Origin: Flammula alnicola
Taxonomy: Eukaryota; Basidiomycota; Agaricomycetes; Agaricales; Strophariaceae
Direction of reading: 5' to 3'
Length of the DNA: 64,000 nucleotides
Assembly (NCBI GenBank): GCA_015499995.1
Contig: JADNRV010000011.1
Location: forward strand, 186,001-250,000
Shown: piece by piece, positions 1-11,255 of the stretch
How positions within the stretch are numbered: the first letter of the stretch is position 1
Layout of the letters: every line of letters begins with the position of its first letter
Notes under the pieces: model-generated
Seen by the model: only the letters and a program-made list of their open reading frames with translations
Told to the model about the DNA's origin: nothing
Database searches by the model: none
Translations under genes and position numbers: made by a program

Positions 1-231
1 GTTGTGTGCTGGTGGTTGGAGTGCGCAGATACTGACGCTGTTTACTATCCTTATCTAATCTTCCCTGGCCCTTGCTTGCTTGCCACCCATTCCAACGTTG
101 TTTCCGCTGTGCCTGCCACCTTCCTCCTTACTCTCCTCTACCCACTACGCCACCTCTACTTGCCACTCGCCAGCTCCTCACCCCACACCCACTCTCGCAA
201 ATACCCCTCGTCCTCCTCCTCCGCCGCCGCT

Positions 232-3200
232 ATGGATTTCGACGAAGAGCTCGCCTCCCTCATGGGCGATCGGTCTCCCCATCCGAACAACCAAAACCAC
301 CCCAATAACACTAACAACAACAACGGCAGCGGCCTATACGGCTCCTCAGCACAACAACACACAGATGACCAGCGATACGGCGCCACGACGCACAACATCT
401 TCGACATCTCCGCGCCTCCGTCGGCGTCGGCTATAAACCTCACCGGGAATGGCGGTGGTGGGCATCATGCCAATAACGGCGCCCACCCATCGAGTGTGTC
501 CTCCACCGCCTCGTTCATGGGCGGTCCGTCCGGTGCGGCTAATGGCGGCGCGGGGTCGCAGCCGTCCTCGCTGCACAGCGACTACCCGCATCACCCGCAA
601 CATCAGCAGCATCAGCACCAGCATCAGCACCAGCACCACCCACACAACTTCAACTCGACCCTCCCGGCGTTGAACTCGTCCATGCGCTACGAGAACCCCC
701 ATCCCGACGGGCCGTCCCCGTCTGCGGCGTCCAACGCTAGCGGTGGCGGTGGCGGTGGCTCGCCGTCGTTAGGCTCTAACGGTGGTGGGGGTGGTAGTAA
801 CCCCAACGCCAATGCCAATGGTAATGGAGGAGGAGGCAGTAACAACCCCCCGCCCTCGGCCTACCCACAACACTTCATGGCCGCACAGCGCCACACCCCC
901 TCGCCCATCCATTCAGTGCACTCGCCCATCCTCCCGCCCTCGGCGTCGGCGTCCATGCACTCTGCGCACCAACACCACTTATCGCGCTCGCGCTCGCGGT
1001 CACGCCCGCCCTCCGGTGTGGGGGTGCCGGTGCCTCTGCTGGCGGTGCAGGCGGCGGTGGTGGTGTAGGCAGCAACCCAGGCCAAGGCCCAGGTGGGGTG
1101 GGCCCGGCACGCACCACCCGCGCGCGGCGGAACAATAGTGTCAGCGGGACGTCGCCCCCGCCGGCGTTTTCGCATCATCATGGGCATGGGCTGGGGAGGC
1201 CGCACCCGCATGCGATTGTCATTCCGGGCGGGGGGGCGAGGGGTGTTGGTGGTGGACAGGGGCAGGGCGGTGGGGGGCAGGGCGGTGGTGGAGGACAAGG
1301 ACAAGGGAATGGACAGGGGGGTAATGGGCAGCAGGGGTGGTTTGGGCAGAGTTCGTGAGTGTCGTTTCTTTTGGTGGTTTTTGGGTTTTTGGTTTTTGGT
1401 TTTTTTGGTTTCTTGTGTTGTTGGAGCGTTGTGAGGTGTTCTTGTTCTTGTTCTTGTTCTACCTTGCTTTACCTTGCTTTATGTGATTCCGTGTTGTGAT
1501 TCCGTGTTGTGATTTTCTCTTCCTTCTCCTTCTCTTGCCTTTCGCTCTTCGTTTGTACGCACGGCGTGCAGTCTATCTTCCTCTCCTTTCCTTTCCTGCT
1601 TTTCCTTTCCTTTCCTTTCTCTTTTGTTTGTGCTGTGGCTTGGTTTTGGTGAGATGGGTGAAGATGGGTTTATTGCTACTGCTGCTACTGCTGCTCCTCG
1701 TCGTCGTCGGCGGCGTTGTGCCTCGTCATTATCCGCTTCCTTCCTTCGTGCCGTCCCTTTGTCTTGTCTTGTCTTGTCTTATGCTTTTGTCTTATGCTTT
1801 CTTGCTTTTTGCTTTGTGGTCTTCGAGTTTCGAGTTTCGGTCGGAGGTCGGAGGTCCTCGCTTCTTTCGAGCGCCACAGGCACAGGGTAGAAAAGGATTT
1901 TTTCTTTTTCTTTTTCTTTTTCTTGCGTTGACTATTAACGGCTTTTTCGTTTGTGCGTCTGGCGGCCAGTTGTCTGTCTCTATCTCTAGCCCACTCGCGC
2001 TCAAGCTTGGGCTTGGATGGGAGGAGAGCGCATGGGCTTGGTTTCCTGGTTTCCTGGTTTCCTGGTTTCCTGGTTTCCTGGTCTACCTTTATTCCTTCGA
2101 GACATTCTTCTTGGGCTCGCTATGGAGTCTGTTGCCTTTTTTTTGTTTTGTTCTGGTTCTGCGTTTGCGGGTTTTGCGGGTTGGGTTGTAGGACGGCGTT
2201 GCAAGAGTGCCCTGAGGTGCAGGTTCTGTTATTTGTGCGCTGGGCCCGGGCCCTCGATTCTTGATTGCGATTTGTGATTGAGGGGCGAGGGCGATGGGGT
2301 GGGGTGGGTTGGACTTGGTTGGCATTTGCTTCGAATCGTCTGGTGGATGATTTTTTCTGCCTTTTTTTCTTTTCTTTTTTTTTTGTCTTTTGACATTCGT
2401 TCTTCGTTCTTCGTTCAGCGGTTCGGCTAGATTCTGCGTCGAGAGGAGGAGGAGCAAAGGCTTTCTTTTGGAGTTTTCGAGCTCGAGAGGGTGTTGGCCT
2501 TGGGATCTTTCTTCTGGCGTCGCGACTCCATTGCGTGTTCGATAGGTTTTAGTGCTTGCCAGCGAAAGCTTATCGCCTATGTCTCTAATTTTTTATTCTC
2601 TTTCGTTCTTCGTTTCTGTGCATTTCTTTTCTTTTACTCTCGATCTCTACGTCTATCTCTATCTAACAAAGATCATGTATATCTTATACTCATCGACAGT
2701 TTCTCCCCCAGTGCGTCGGAATACTCGCTCCCAACACCCGCCGATACATTCCCACACCACCCGCTCTCGCATTCCCTCTCGCACTCGCAGCAGCAGCACT
2801 ACAACCCCTTCTCATTATCACCACCCTCCGCCGCGGACCACGGCCAACACCCGAGCCTGCCCCCGGTGTCGTCGCTGCACATGCCCTCGACGTCGCCGTA
2901 CGGACACAGCCACGGCGGGCACCACCACCACCACGGCCATTCGCTCTCCATGTCCAGCGCCATACCCAAGTCGCCGCTCGAGTTCAGCCTCGGTGTCGGC
3001 GGTGTGCCCAAGTCCCCCGCGCTGGCGATGGACTTTGGCCTCGCCGGGTTCGGCGGTGCCGGGGGGATGAATATGGGCGGGAATAATAATAATAACAACA
3101 ACAACCCGTACGGCAGCGTGGGCATGACGCCGCCGCTGGGCAGTGCCAGCGCGAGCGTGCCTGTCGTCTCGTCGCCGCTGATGCCCATCAATGCGGGCGT

Positions 3201-4520
3201 GGCGGGGCGGGGCGCGTCGGGCATGGGCGCGTTTGGCGGTGTCGCGGGGTCGCCGACTATGGCGTCGTCGCTGCCGTCGTCCTCCTTAGTGTCCTCGGCG
3301 GGCGGCACGATGACGTCGCCCTCCTCGGCCGCCCCCGCCCCCGCCTCCGCGGCCGGCACGGGGGACAAGCAGTCCTTGCTGGCGAACGAGAAGCGGAGGC
3401 GGAGGAGGGAGAGCCATAATGCGGTGGAGAGGAGGAGGAGGGATAATATTAATGAGAAGATTAGCGAGCTCGCGACGCTTATCCCGGAGTGTATGCTGGA
3501 TGGCGGGGTCACTGGCGCCACCGCTGCCTCGGGTAGTGGGAATGGCAGTGGGTCGCCGTCGGCGCTCGCGGCCTCGCCTGGGCTTCTGGACAGCGCGGAC
3601 CCACTGCTGCCGATACCCGTGGGGGAGAAGGCGAAGGACGCGGGTGCGGGCGGTGTTAAGGAGGAGGGCGCGGATGGCGAGGGCGGGGTGGTCAAGGCGA
3701 ATAAGGGCATGATTCTGAGGAAGAGCGTGGAGTATATTAGGTGGGTGGTTTTTCGTCTCTCCTTCTTTATTTTTTTTCGTCAGGCGAATTGAACGTTAAC
3801 CATCGTCGATGTACTAGGTACCTCCAACAGCTCGTCACGGCACAGGGCGCGCGGAACCGCGAGCTGGAGCAAGAGCTCAAGGCGTACCGCGGCGGGTCGA
3901 GCGGGGCGCCGTCCGAGACGGGCGAGTCGTCGTCCAACGCCAAGAAGTCGTCGTCGGGGCACTGTGGCTCCAGCCCGTCGCTCTCCGACGGCGGCGGCGA
4001 CAACCCACATCCGCATCTCCTGCGGCTCGGCCAGCACAAAGACGGCGAGGACCAGGAGATGATGCTGCACGACGGCAGCAGCGGGATGGGCGATCCCGGC
4101 ATGGACTTTTCCGGGCTGGGCGCGTTCGGCGTGGGCGTTGGGGGGATGTTGCCGAGTATGCCGGAGGGGGACGATGAGGAGGAGCACGAGCACGGGCATG
4201 ACCGTGCCGATGATGATGATGACGATGATGGTGGGATGGACGTCGATGGTAAAGGCGAGCTGGAGCGGGGCAGGACGCGGGGTGTGAGGCGGGGTAATGC
4301 CAATGCTAACCCGAATGGGATGCAGTCGCGCATGGGCTTGAAGGAGGAGATTCCGGATGAAGATGGCCTGGGTGGGTTTAACTCGATGGGCGGATGGTTA
4401 GCATGCGGACGTGAGCTGTCGGTTTGCGGTTTGTACGTGGTTGGGCGGTTTGGGTCTGGGCAGGCAGGCGGGCAGGCAGGTCGGGATATCGTCGTCGTCT
4501 CGCGCCTTCAACACAAATAG
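232..4520 (+). CDS. bHLH transcription factor (class B, E-box type)
   Basis: Nuclear DNA-binding regulator. Exons 232-1354, 2712-3740 and 3818-4520; the total is 951 codons only if one base is restored near 1020. The start is the first Met before MDFDEELASLMGD, although the frame is open upstream to the window edge. The N-terminal half is low complexity (Asn, His/Gln, Gly, Ser runs). The basic region lies at about 3390-3450 (SHNAVERRRRDNINEKI), with the His-Glu-Arg triplet of class B bHLH proteins. Helix 2 begins at KGMILRKSVEYIR and is split by the 77-nt intron 3741-3817, continuing as YLQQLV and a short zipper-like helix. The loop is expanded to about 70 Gly/Ala/Ser-rich residues. Intron 1 (1355-2711) has a GTGAGT donor and CCCAG acceptor, and joins WFGQSS to ASEYSLPTP in frame. 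The last exon may contain another intron, because the final 50 residues look non-conserved. USF/MITF-like by motif; the targets are unknown. Confidence 0.85.
1355..2711 (+). other. Long low-complexity intron of the bHLH gene
   Basis: This 1,357-nt stretch starts with GTGAGT and ends with CTCCCCCAG. Removing it joins two coding exons in phase. It is rich in T and in short repeats (CTTGTT runs near 1440, CTTTTT runs near 1905, an 8-mer array at 2041-2080). Apparent open frames inside it are hydrophobic Leu/Phe/Ser translations of pyrimidine tracts and are not credible proteins. All other introns read here are about 50-330 nt. It could also hold an internal promoter or an unannotated non-coding RNA; nothing in the sequence proves that. 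Confidence 0.65.
2041..2080. repeat. Tandem 8-mer repeat, five copies
   Basis: Five perfect head-to-tail copies of GTTTCCTG lie inside the long intron of the bHLH gene. It is a simple microsatellite/minisatellite with a pyrimidine-rich strand. Confidence 0.9.
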
Positions 4521-5850
4521 CGTTCGCATCAAAAACCCCATCGTGTTTCTGTTCTTCCTCCAAAACGCCATCATGCACATACTTGCATGCCAGCCTACGT
4601 CAGACACCCAAAAAAACCCAGCACCCAGCAAGGACGCTTCGTTAGGGCGAACCATGCTGGTGCTGGACTCTCATCTTTCACAGCCACCTACCCATACACA
4701 TGGGCAGGACACGTCACATAGGATATGACATACACCATGTATCCGGCTGGCTGTGGCCTTGTCTCTATTCCGGACCGTATAACTTGCCACGTAATGCCAA
4801 CCCCACCCACCATGCACCCACTTGCAGACGTGTTTCTCTGCTGCTTCGGCCCCCTTCTTCCAATCTCCTGAATGCCATGCCTTTTCTTGTTTCGTTCATC
4901 CCTATGCTAATCGACTCGAAACTCAATACCAATGCCCGTTTGCCCATACCAGTCCAATCTCGATATCCCAGCCCCTAGGCTCAAGGCCATCCAGCTCAAC
5001 GAACCCTATATGATCCATTTGTATCCACTAGTTCTGCCGACCCACGAGGATTCAGACGATGAGGAACTCCTATTCTATTTCTTGCTCTGCCCCACCCTTT
5101 ACTTCTTTCTTGGCTGCTCCTCTCCCTCTTCATTTCTGCTCTGTGATGAGCGGTTTCCTCCGCCCATCATCTACTTACGCACGTTCATCCAATCTGTTTT
5201 CCTTTACTTTAATCCGCCCATCGCCCTCCTCCGATTCAAGTCGAATATCGACATACCCTACCCTAACCCCCACGCCAAAAATACGCTCGGATGGAATTTG
5301 GATCAATCTGGCGTTTGACTGACTCTTTCACAACAACAACAAAAGGCTCTTGATGTTGGGATTTCTAAATAATTCCGATTTGATATTGAGTAAAAACCAT
5401 TTGAAGTACTCATGTGGTTGTATTATATTTGTCGTCCGCTATCTCTTTCCTTCTTCATTCAATACCTGAATTTTTTTCAATTGTGTGTATTTTCGTACGT
5501 TTCGCAGCCTTTTTCCAGCAATTTATCTTTCGTCTCCAATCTAAAGTTATTTCGTCTAACTGTTCTGTTCAAACTCCACCATATGGCTGTTTCGTTGACG
5601 CTCGTTCTCTAACTACTTACTTTGACCCCTACTTACTCGATCACTTAGTGCACAGAAGTTGTAAATCTATCTTGAAAGTAAATGAACCTGAATCCTTCGT
5701 CGAGTTCTGTCATCCTGAGGAATTGGGCTCGTGTTAGAGTCCTACCCTGACTCAGACGACTGTCGTGTAGCGACGACTTGGTAGATATAGTGAAGGGGTA
5801 CCATGATGAAAAATGGGATCATTTATATCATCGGAGGGATTCTGAAGGGC
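4521..5850. other. Intergenic, no gene seen
   Basis: The bHLH stop is followed by about 1.3 kb of C/T-rich sequence. Short open frames on the plus strand have pyrimidine-tract composition (Leu, Ser, Pro, Phe) without motifs. It probably contains the 3' UTR of the bHLH gene. Confidence 0.5.
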
Positions 5851-5854
5851 AAGT

Positions 5855-6110
5855 CAGAATCAGCGGTGGTTCCAAGGAAACCCAATCGACCTATTGGTTT
5901 GGAAAGCGTAAGGATTTTATCGCCTTCGTTGACTTGGAGGGAAAGCAAAAAAAAAAGGCTTACTTGATATTGGCACTTCGACCGGCAAAATGGATTTAGG
6001 ATGCAAAATTTAAAGAGAGAATCCGCTCTGAATCTCCTATAGGATGTAGAGTTGATTAATTGAATGCAAACAGACGCAGCGGTGCAAAACGGCTCACATT
6101 TTATCGGTGT
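5855..6110 (-). pseudogene. Decayed 3' fragment of the F-box/LRR family
   Basis: This stretch aligns by eye, with many mismatches, to the 3' end of exon 2 of the neighbouring F-box genes (about 6225-6440 and 9790-10020). Shared landmarks in the same order are a Gly/Lys-rich block near the stop, the segment around CTCTGAATCTCCT, and a region matching the AAGCGG...TTTTATC block. No reading frame is kept, and neither the F-box end nor the rest of the LRR part is present. It looks like a partial duplicate of the tandem array at its distal edge. Confidence 0.6.
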
Positions 6111-6163
6111 AGGAGGGCCGAATACTAGATATTACTTATTAGTTAGAATATAATCATTGATTT

Positions 6164-7597
6164 TTAGGCGTCTCCCCCTCCAAAATTTATATCACACCTT
6201 CGAGGTTTCCTCAGAAACCCGACTGAGCTATTGTTTTGAAATGCATAAGGATTGATCAGATCACTTGGAAGGGAAGAAGAAAATGACGCACTTGAAATTG
6301 CTTCGACCCGCAGAATGGATTGAGAATGCAAGAGAGGGAATCCATTCTGAATCTCCTCGACAATTTCGGGATGCAGATCCGTTTCACTCTGAAGAATGAT
6401 CACAGTCATTAGACGGAGGGTGGGAAAAGCGGCCAATGTTTTATCTAGTGCCGACCACAAGAATGTGTCGCGATCGTGTAGACCTCCTTCAGGCTCCTCG
6501 AACCAATGCAGTTTGATCGATAGCTCCTCAATGCCTTGAGATGGGTTGAGCTGGTTGATAACATTGAGAACCAAGTCTTTGAAGAAGCTGGGGCGCAAAG
6601 TTGTTTGTGGGGCTCTGGATCTACGCTCGTCGACAACCCGGAGCCGGAAGATGCGAAGGCGGGACAGTAAACTGAGAGGGAGAGGGCCAGGCATTTCCGC
6701 ATTTAAATCTGATAACTGAGACTCTGCGACGAATATTAATCAAGACCCAAAATGCATATGAGTGGGGGTGTGTCATTTACCTGGCACCAGAGGGCTAAAG
6801 CACAGAACCTCAAGGGACTTTGCTACTAACCGCAAGAGTTTATCGACGTTACTGTAGTCAAATCGGTCATTGAAAATTGATATAGATAATTGAAGGAGCA
6901 TGGAGATGTCAAGTGTGCAGTTTTGAACCATGAGCCACGTGAGCAAATTGCGGAAAGTGGGGTTTGAAATGCGCAGGTGAAGCGATTTGAGTCGCGGGCA
7001 TTGTTTCAGAGGAGGCGCCTCCCAGAGCCCCTCTGAAACTTTGGAAATATCTTCGGGCAGGAATGTAATCGAGTTGAGGGACAGTCCCTCCAATGTAGAG
7101 CATTCTGCCAACAATGACAAGGGAACTTCGAACACGCAGCGCAGCCTAATATTGCCGATATTCTTTGAATGGAAGGCGGTACTCAGAGCACGTTGCATGT
7201 CTAACGAAAGGCCGGGCCAGGAAATGGGCCGAGGCCAGTAGTCGGTAACCAGGCCGATACTCCTCAGATTCACGAGTAAAGGAAGGCTAGGAAGGAGAAT
7301 GTCGTCCAAAGTCTGCAGACGAAATGTATTGGGGAAAATATCCAAGCTATGTATTAGCTCGGAGATGTGAGGTGAAGATTCGAGCAACGTTTTGAAGCGT
7401 TGTGGGCCTATTGAGTGCGATGCATGAACCAAGTAGGCACTCGCCAAAAAATCGAGGACGACGTCGTCGAAGAGTAACTGCTGGGAAATGGAGGCGAATC
7501 GATGGCATACAAGAGAGCATGCCTTGAGACTTATCATATCGCCTCGTAGATTCTTCAAGATGAGCTCGTCTAGCTCGTGTGGCAACTGCTGAGCCAT
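6164..7597 (-). CDS. F-box/LRR-like protein, copy 1 (intact)
   Basis: Probable substrate receptor of an SCF ubiquitin ligase. Exons 7597-6781 and 6708-6164, with a 72-nt intron (GTAAAT donor, ATCAG acceptor), give 453 aa. The F-box is at residues 5-45 (LPHELDELILKNL ... ACSLVCHRFASISQQLLF). The remainder consists of irregular leucine-rich stretches ending in a short Arg/Lys/Gly tail. An upstream in-frame Met at 7648 exists, but MAQQLPHEL aligns with the paralogue start MQQRVPHEL, so 7597 is preferred. It is the only copy of this tandem family with an uninterrupted frame. The target is unknown; such genes are a large, fast-evolving family in mushrooms. Confidence 0.8.
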
Positions 7598-8361
7598 TGT
7601 ATGCGATACGGTGCTTGTAGTAAGGCGAGCTTGATCGAGTTTCAACATGTCGGAGCCTGTCCGTCAGGAAAAATGTAAGCTAATGTTTGGGCATTGACCA
7701 GAATAACTGAATGTTAGCTCACGGCAGCTTTTCGAATTAGAAGTGAAGCTTTGAAGTTGAAGTGTAGAAGATCCCCTAAGATCCAACTAGAATCGCCCTC
7801 CGAGTCGAACAAGAGAGGAAGAGAGAGGAGTGTATTGATACTGACATAAAAGACATGGAAGTCACGTCCGTCACGGCCGAACTTATGTCGGACACAAAAT
7901 ACATGAAGTATTTAAATCCTCTTCAAATACAAAAAAATGGTCGCTCTACTTATAACTCTAAGTACACTGAGAGATGGCACAATACTCTCACAATGCACCA
8001 TGTCTTCACCGGAAGCATCGCGCCACACCATTTCTTTCACCAAGAACTCATGGACCGCTTCGCGGCGTAGACGACTTGGTCGCCATTTATGACCCGCCTT
8101 ACTACATGCTCCAACGAAAGGATTTGAGATCATTCTCGTTTCAGAAATTTCCTCATGTCAGGTTAGAGATCGATAAATTTGATTTGCAAATGTGTATCCT
8201 TTGCATTGCAAGTTATCGCTTGTCTGTGAGAGTGCTTAAGAAGCGCGAAATGCCCTCAAAGGTTCTGCTTTATTGCTTATTAACAAACGCATAGCCATGA
8301 GCAGAGTTATCAAATTTCAAAGCAAATATACACGTATACACACATCGGCAACATCGACCCT
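7598..8361. other. F-box promoter region, otherwise empty
   Basis: The 5' flank of F-box copy 1 (about 7655-7810) shares ordered short matches with the flanks of copies 2 (about 11200-11310) and 3 (about 12935-12985), for example AAGCTTTGAAGT and CCTCCGAGTCG. This suggests the duplication carried promoter sequence. No gene was seen between this block and the Derlin stop. Confidence 0.45.
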
Positions 8362-9362
8362 TCAATTTCCCAACCGCGTTCCAGAACCCCACGTATGCCC
8401 GGTCGCTGTCCCACTCGGGCTCCCAGCGGGCGGTCTGGGTGCTGTGACATGCACTCCGCACGCGCCAAGCCAGCAGCTGCGCCTCCAGCGGCCGCCGGTT
8501 GGACTGGAGGGCGGTCGATCTCTCCAAACAGCTTCCGCAACCATTCTGGCGCTGTTGAGTAGCCAGCCAACAACCCTGCGAGCCCAACTCGCCGCCCCAG
8601 ACGGTCCACCACCAAAGATGGCCAACAACTGCACCTGCAACTGACTGCGCCGCAGCCTGCGGTCCCGCCATGATCAGGTCCAGGCCGACCATCACGTATG
8701 GGTAATAGGTGACTGGGACGGATATCAGACCCATTATTGATGTCAATGAGCCTGGAGGTGCGAGTGCGGAGTAGAGATAGATGAGGCAGACGAGTAGCGG
8801 TCGGGCGAAAATATATGTACGGAGAGGCATCGTGGCCAGCTATGCGAGAAGAGGTCAGCAAGACGTAAACGCTCCGAAAAGCTTGCCCATACGATTATGC
8901 CTCCGCATGCCCAGAACAACTGCCATGCGAGGTCGGCTGACCGGTGAGTATACGACCTTGCTTCCAGGTCATTTGCAGTGCGACTAAAATTCGTTCAGAT
9001 TGCGACAACGAGAAATGTTGGATGGACATACTAGAGCATGACAAACTCGAAGATGTAATTGATTCCTCCGCCTAATCACCCAATACATGAGCTTCGTCCT
9101 TTGCAAATCACGCAAACAGACCCACCTCCCAAGAAGAACGACGTGTACAACCTCCATAACTAAAAAGCGATTCAGTAAGTACATTCTTCAAACAACCATG
9201 TAGGCTTACCTGGAAGTTTTTCGTGACCAGCTCCTTCACGAAAAGCACAGAATACGGTGACACAGCTTTCATGAGCACAGACAGGGTGACCCCAAGTGAC
9301 GATCCGCAGAGGAACCTCGTCACTGGGGGAATTTTCTTGATTTCGGCAATGATTTGGTCCAT
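8362..9362 (-). CDS. Derlin (Der1-like ER membrane protein)
   Basis: Rhomboid-family pseudoprotease of the ER membrane that moves misfolded proteins to the cytosol in ERAD. Exons 9362-9210, 9159-9126, 9071-9032, 8983-8893 and 8839-8362, with introns of 48-54 nt. The N-terminus reads MDQIIAEIKKIPPVTRFLCG, followed by LWRLYTSFFLGGGGINYIFEF, a RSADLAWQLFWACGG segment, and PLRTYIFARPLLVCLIYLYS and VGHLWWWTVWGGELG transmembrane segments. The C-terminus is GVHVTAP...HTWGSGTRLGN, typical of fungal Derlins. The last exon changes frame twice, near 8570-8577 and 8455-8480; each needs one extra base, after which the gene encodes 265 aa. It sits between F-box copies 1 and 2, same strand. The identity is strong; whether the breaks are real is doubtful. 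Confidence 0.88.
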
Positions 9363-9841
9363 TTTAAAAGCAAGGTAGGTGTTATCTCCTGTTCATCCAA
9401 GATACGAACAGTGGTCAAGAGCACAATAGTGGTTGTTCGTCGACGTGCGTCGTATACATGGTGTGTTTCCGCGGTGAGTGACGTGTTTCCTGCACGTGGT
9501 TCATGACATCCCCCTCGGCCTTCGTCAGCTTTGATTCCAAACAAGTACATACTTACACCCTGCAATTGGACATGCGACTCGGAGGCGAAGACTCGGAAGA
9601 GGCAAGAATTAATTTACGGTCTTGTCAACTAGAGGAACAGAAAGTAATGATGTCGTGTATCTACAGTAGATGGACCAATTACAGGGAGTTGAGTGCTGAA
9701 TGGCCCAAAGCCGTGCAAAATTAAATCGGTAAAAATAAAATTCGGAAAGATTCTGAAAAAAGGTCAAAAGTTGCAATCCTCGAAGTTTGAGAGGAAACCC
9801 GAATGAGCTATTGTTTGGGAAGCGTAACAATTAAGTCTTCG
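9363..9841. other. Intergenic, no gene seen
   Basis: The 5' flank of Derlin and the 3' flank of F-box copy 2. The part next to 9842 still resembles the 3' end of the F-box family. Nothing else was recognised. Confidence 0.45.
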
Positions 9842-11151
9842 TCAACTTGAAGGGGAAGAAGGAAAGGACTCACAGGAAGCGGCTTGAACCTGAAAAATGT
9901 ATTTAGAATCCAAAAGACAGAATCTACTCTGAATCTCCATGAGAATTTCAGGATGTAGTTCTGTTTCATCCTGAAGAACGAAAAGAGTCACTCGACGGAG
10001 AGCAAGGAGAGCGTTCAACGTTGTATCTATTTCCGACCACGCGGACATGTCGCAGTTATATAGCCCTCCTTCAAGCTCCTTGAACAAACTGGATTTGATT
10101 GATATCTCCTCGATGGGTTGGGACGGATTGAACTGCTTGACGAAACTGAGTACTTGATGTCTGAAGCTGCGGCACAGGGTTTTGGAAACTTTCTTGCTGA
10201 CAGTCCGGAGGCGGAAGATGCGAAGACGGGATAGTGAGCTGAGATGGAGGGGTTAGGCAGCTCAGCAGCTGAATATAGCCCCTGGTATTCTGCGCCGAAT
10301 ATTAATCGAGATCCGACTACTTGCACATGAATGAGGCATATTACATTACCTGGAACGAAAGGGCTGAGGCAAAGAACCTCGAGGGATCTTGTTGCCTGCA
10401 AGAGTTTATCGATGTTACCGTAGTCAAAATTCTCGCTGAAAATTGATATGGATAATAGGAGGAGCTTGGAGATGTCAAGTGTGCAGGTTCGTCCTAGGAG
10501 CCACTTGAGGAAACCCTGGTAAACTTCGTTTGAAATGGATAGATGAAGCGATTTGAGTTGCGGGCGTCGTTTCAGGAGAGGCGCCTCCCAGCGCCCCACT
10601 GAAACATCTTCTTGCCGGAATGTGATTGAGCTGAGGGAGAGTCCTTCCAACGTAGTGCACTCTGCCAACAAGGACAGAGGAACTTCGAAGACGCGTCGCA
10701 GCCTAATGTTGACGATATGCTTTGAATGGAAAGCTGTCCTCAGTGCGCGTCGCATGTCTGCGGAAAGGTAGCGCCAATAAATTGGCCTAGCGGAGATGGT
10801 ATCCAAGCTGATACTCCTCAGATTCACGAGTTGGGGAAGGCAAGGAAGTAGAATGGCATCAAGACTCTGGAGAAGATATGAATTGGCGATGATATCCACG
10901 CTATGTATTAGCTCGGAGATATGAGGCGATGATTCGAGAAGGGTAGGGAAGCGTTGCGGGCTTGTTGGACTTGGTGCATAAACCCTCTTGGGACTTGCCG
11001 AAAAGTCGAGTACAACGTTGTCGAAGAGTAATTTCTGGGAAACGGAGGCGAATCGATGACATGCGAGAGAGCACGCCTTGAGAGTTGAAGTATCGCTCCG
11101 TAAATTCCCCAAGATGACCTCTTCTAGCTCGTGTGGTACGCGCTGTTGCAT
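9842..11151 (-). pseudogene. F-box/LRR-like protein, copy 2 (frame broken)
   Basis: Close paralogue of copy 1: MQQRVPHELEEVIL, then ACSLACHRFASVSQKLLFDN. Exons 11151-10350 and 10268-9842, with an 81-nt intron (GTAATG donor, ATTCAG acceptor). Exon 1 is intact (267 codons). In exon 2 one base is missing relative to copy 1, near 10246-10255, so the frame runs out of phase and would stop at 10027. Adding one base restores a 409-aa protein whose end matches copy 1 (SIKSSLFKELEGGLYNCDMS ... LHPEILMEIQ). It may be a pseudogene or an assembly error. A truncated 374-residue product retaining the F-box is also conceivable if the intron is read through. Confidence 0.65.
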
Positions 11152-11255
11152 TTTATTTCACAGAGAGCAATAACCGTTAAACGATGGGTTTAAGGCACTC
11201 TGGTGTTTAACTTGTGAGCGTTCACCAGATTTAAGGTGAATAACTGAGCGTTAAC

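Noticed and set aside
1496..2191. 231-codon open frame in the bHLH intron
   Set aside because: Translation is Leu/Phe/Ser from pyrimidine repeats; it lies between a good donor and acceptor that join conserved coding exons.
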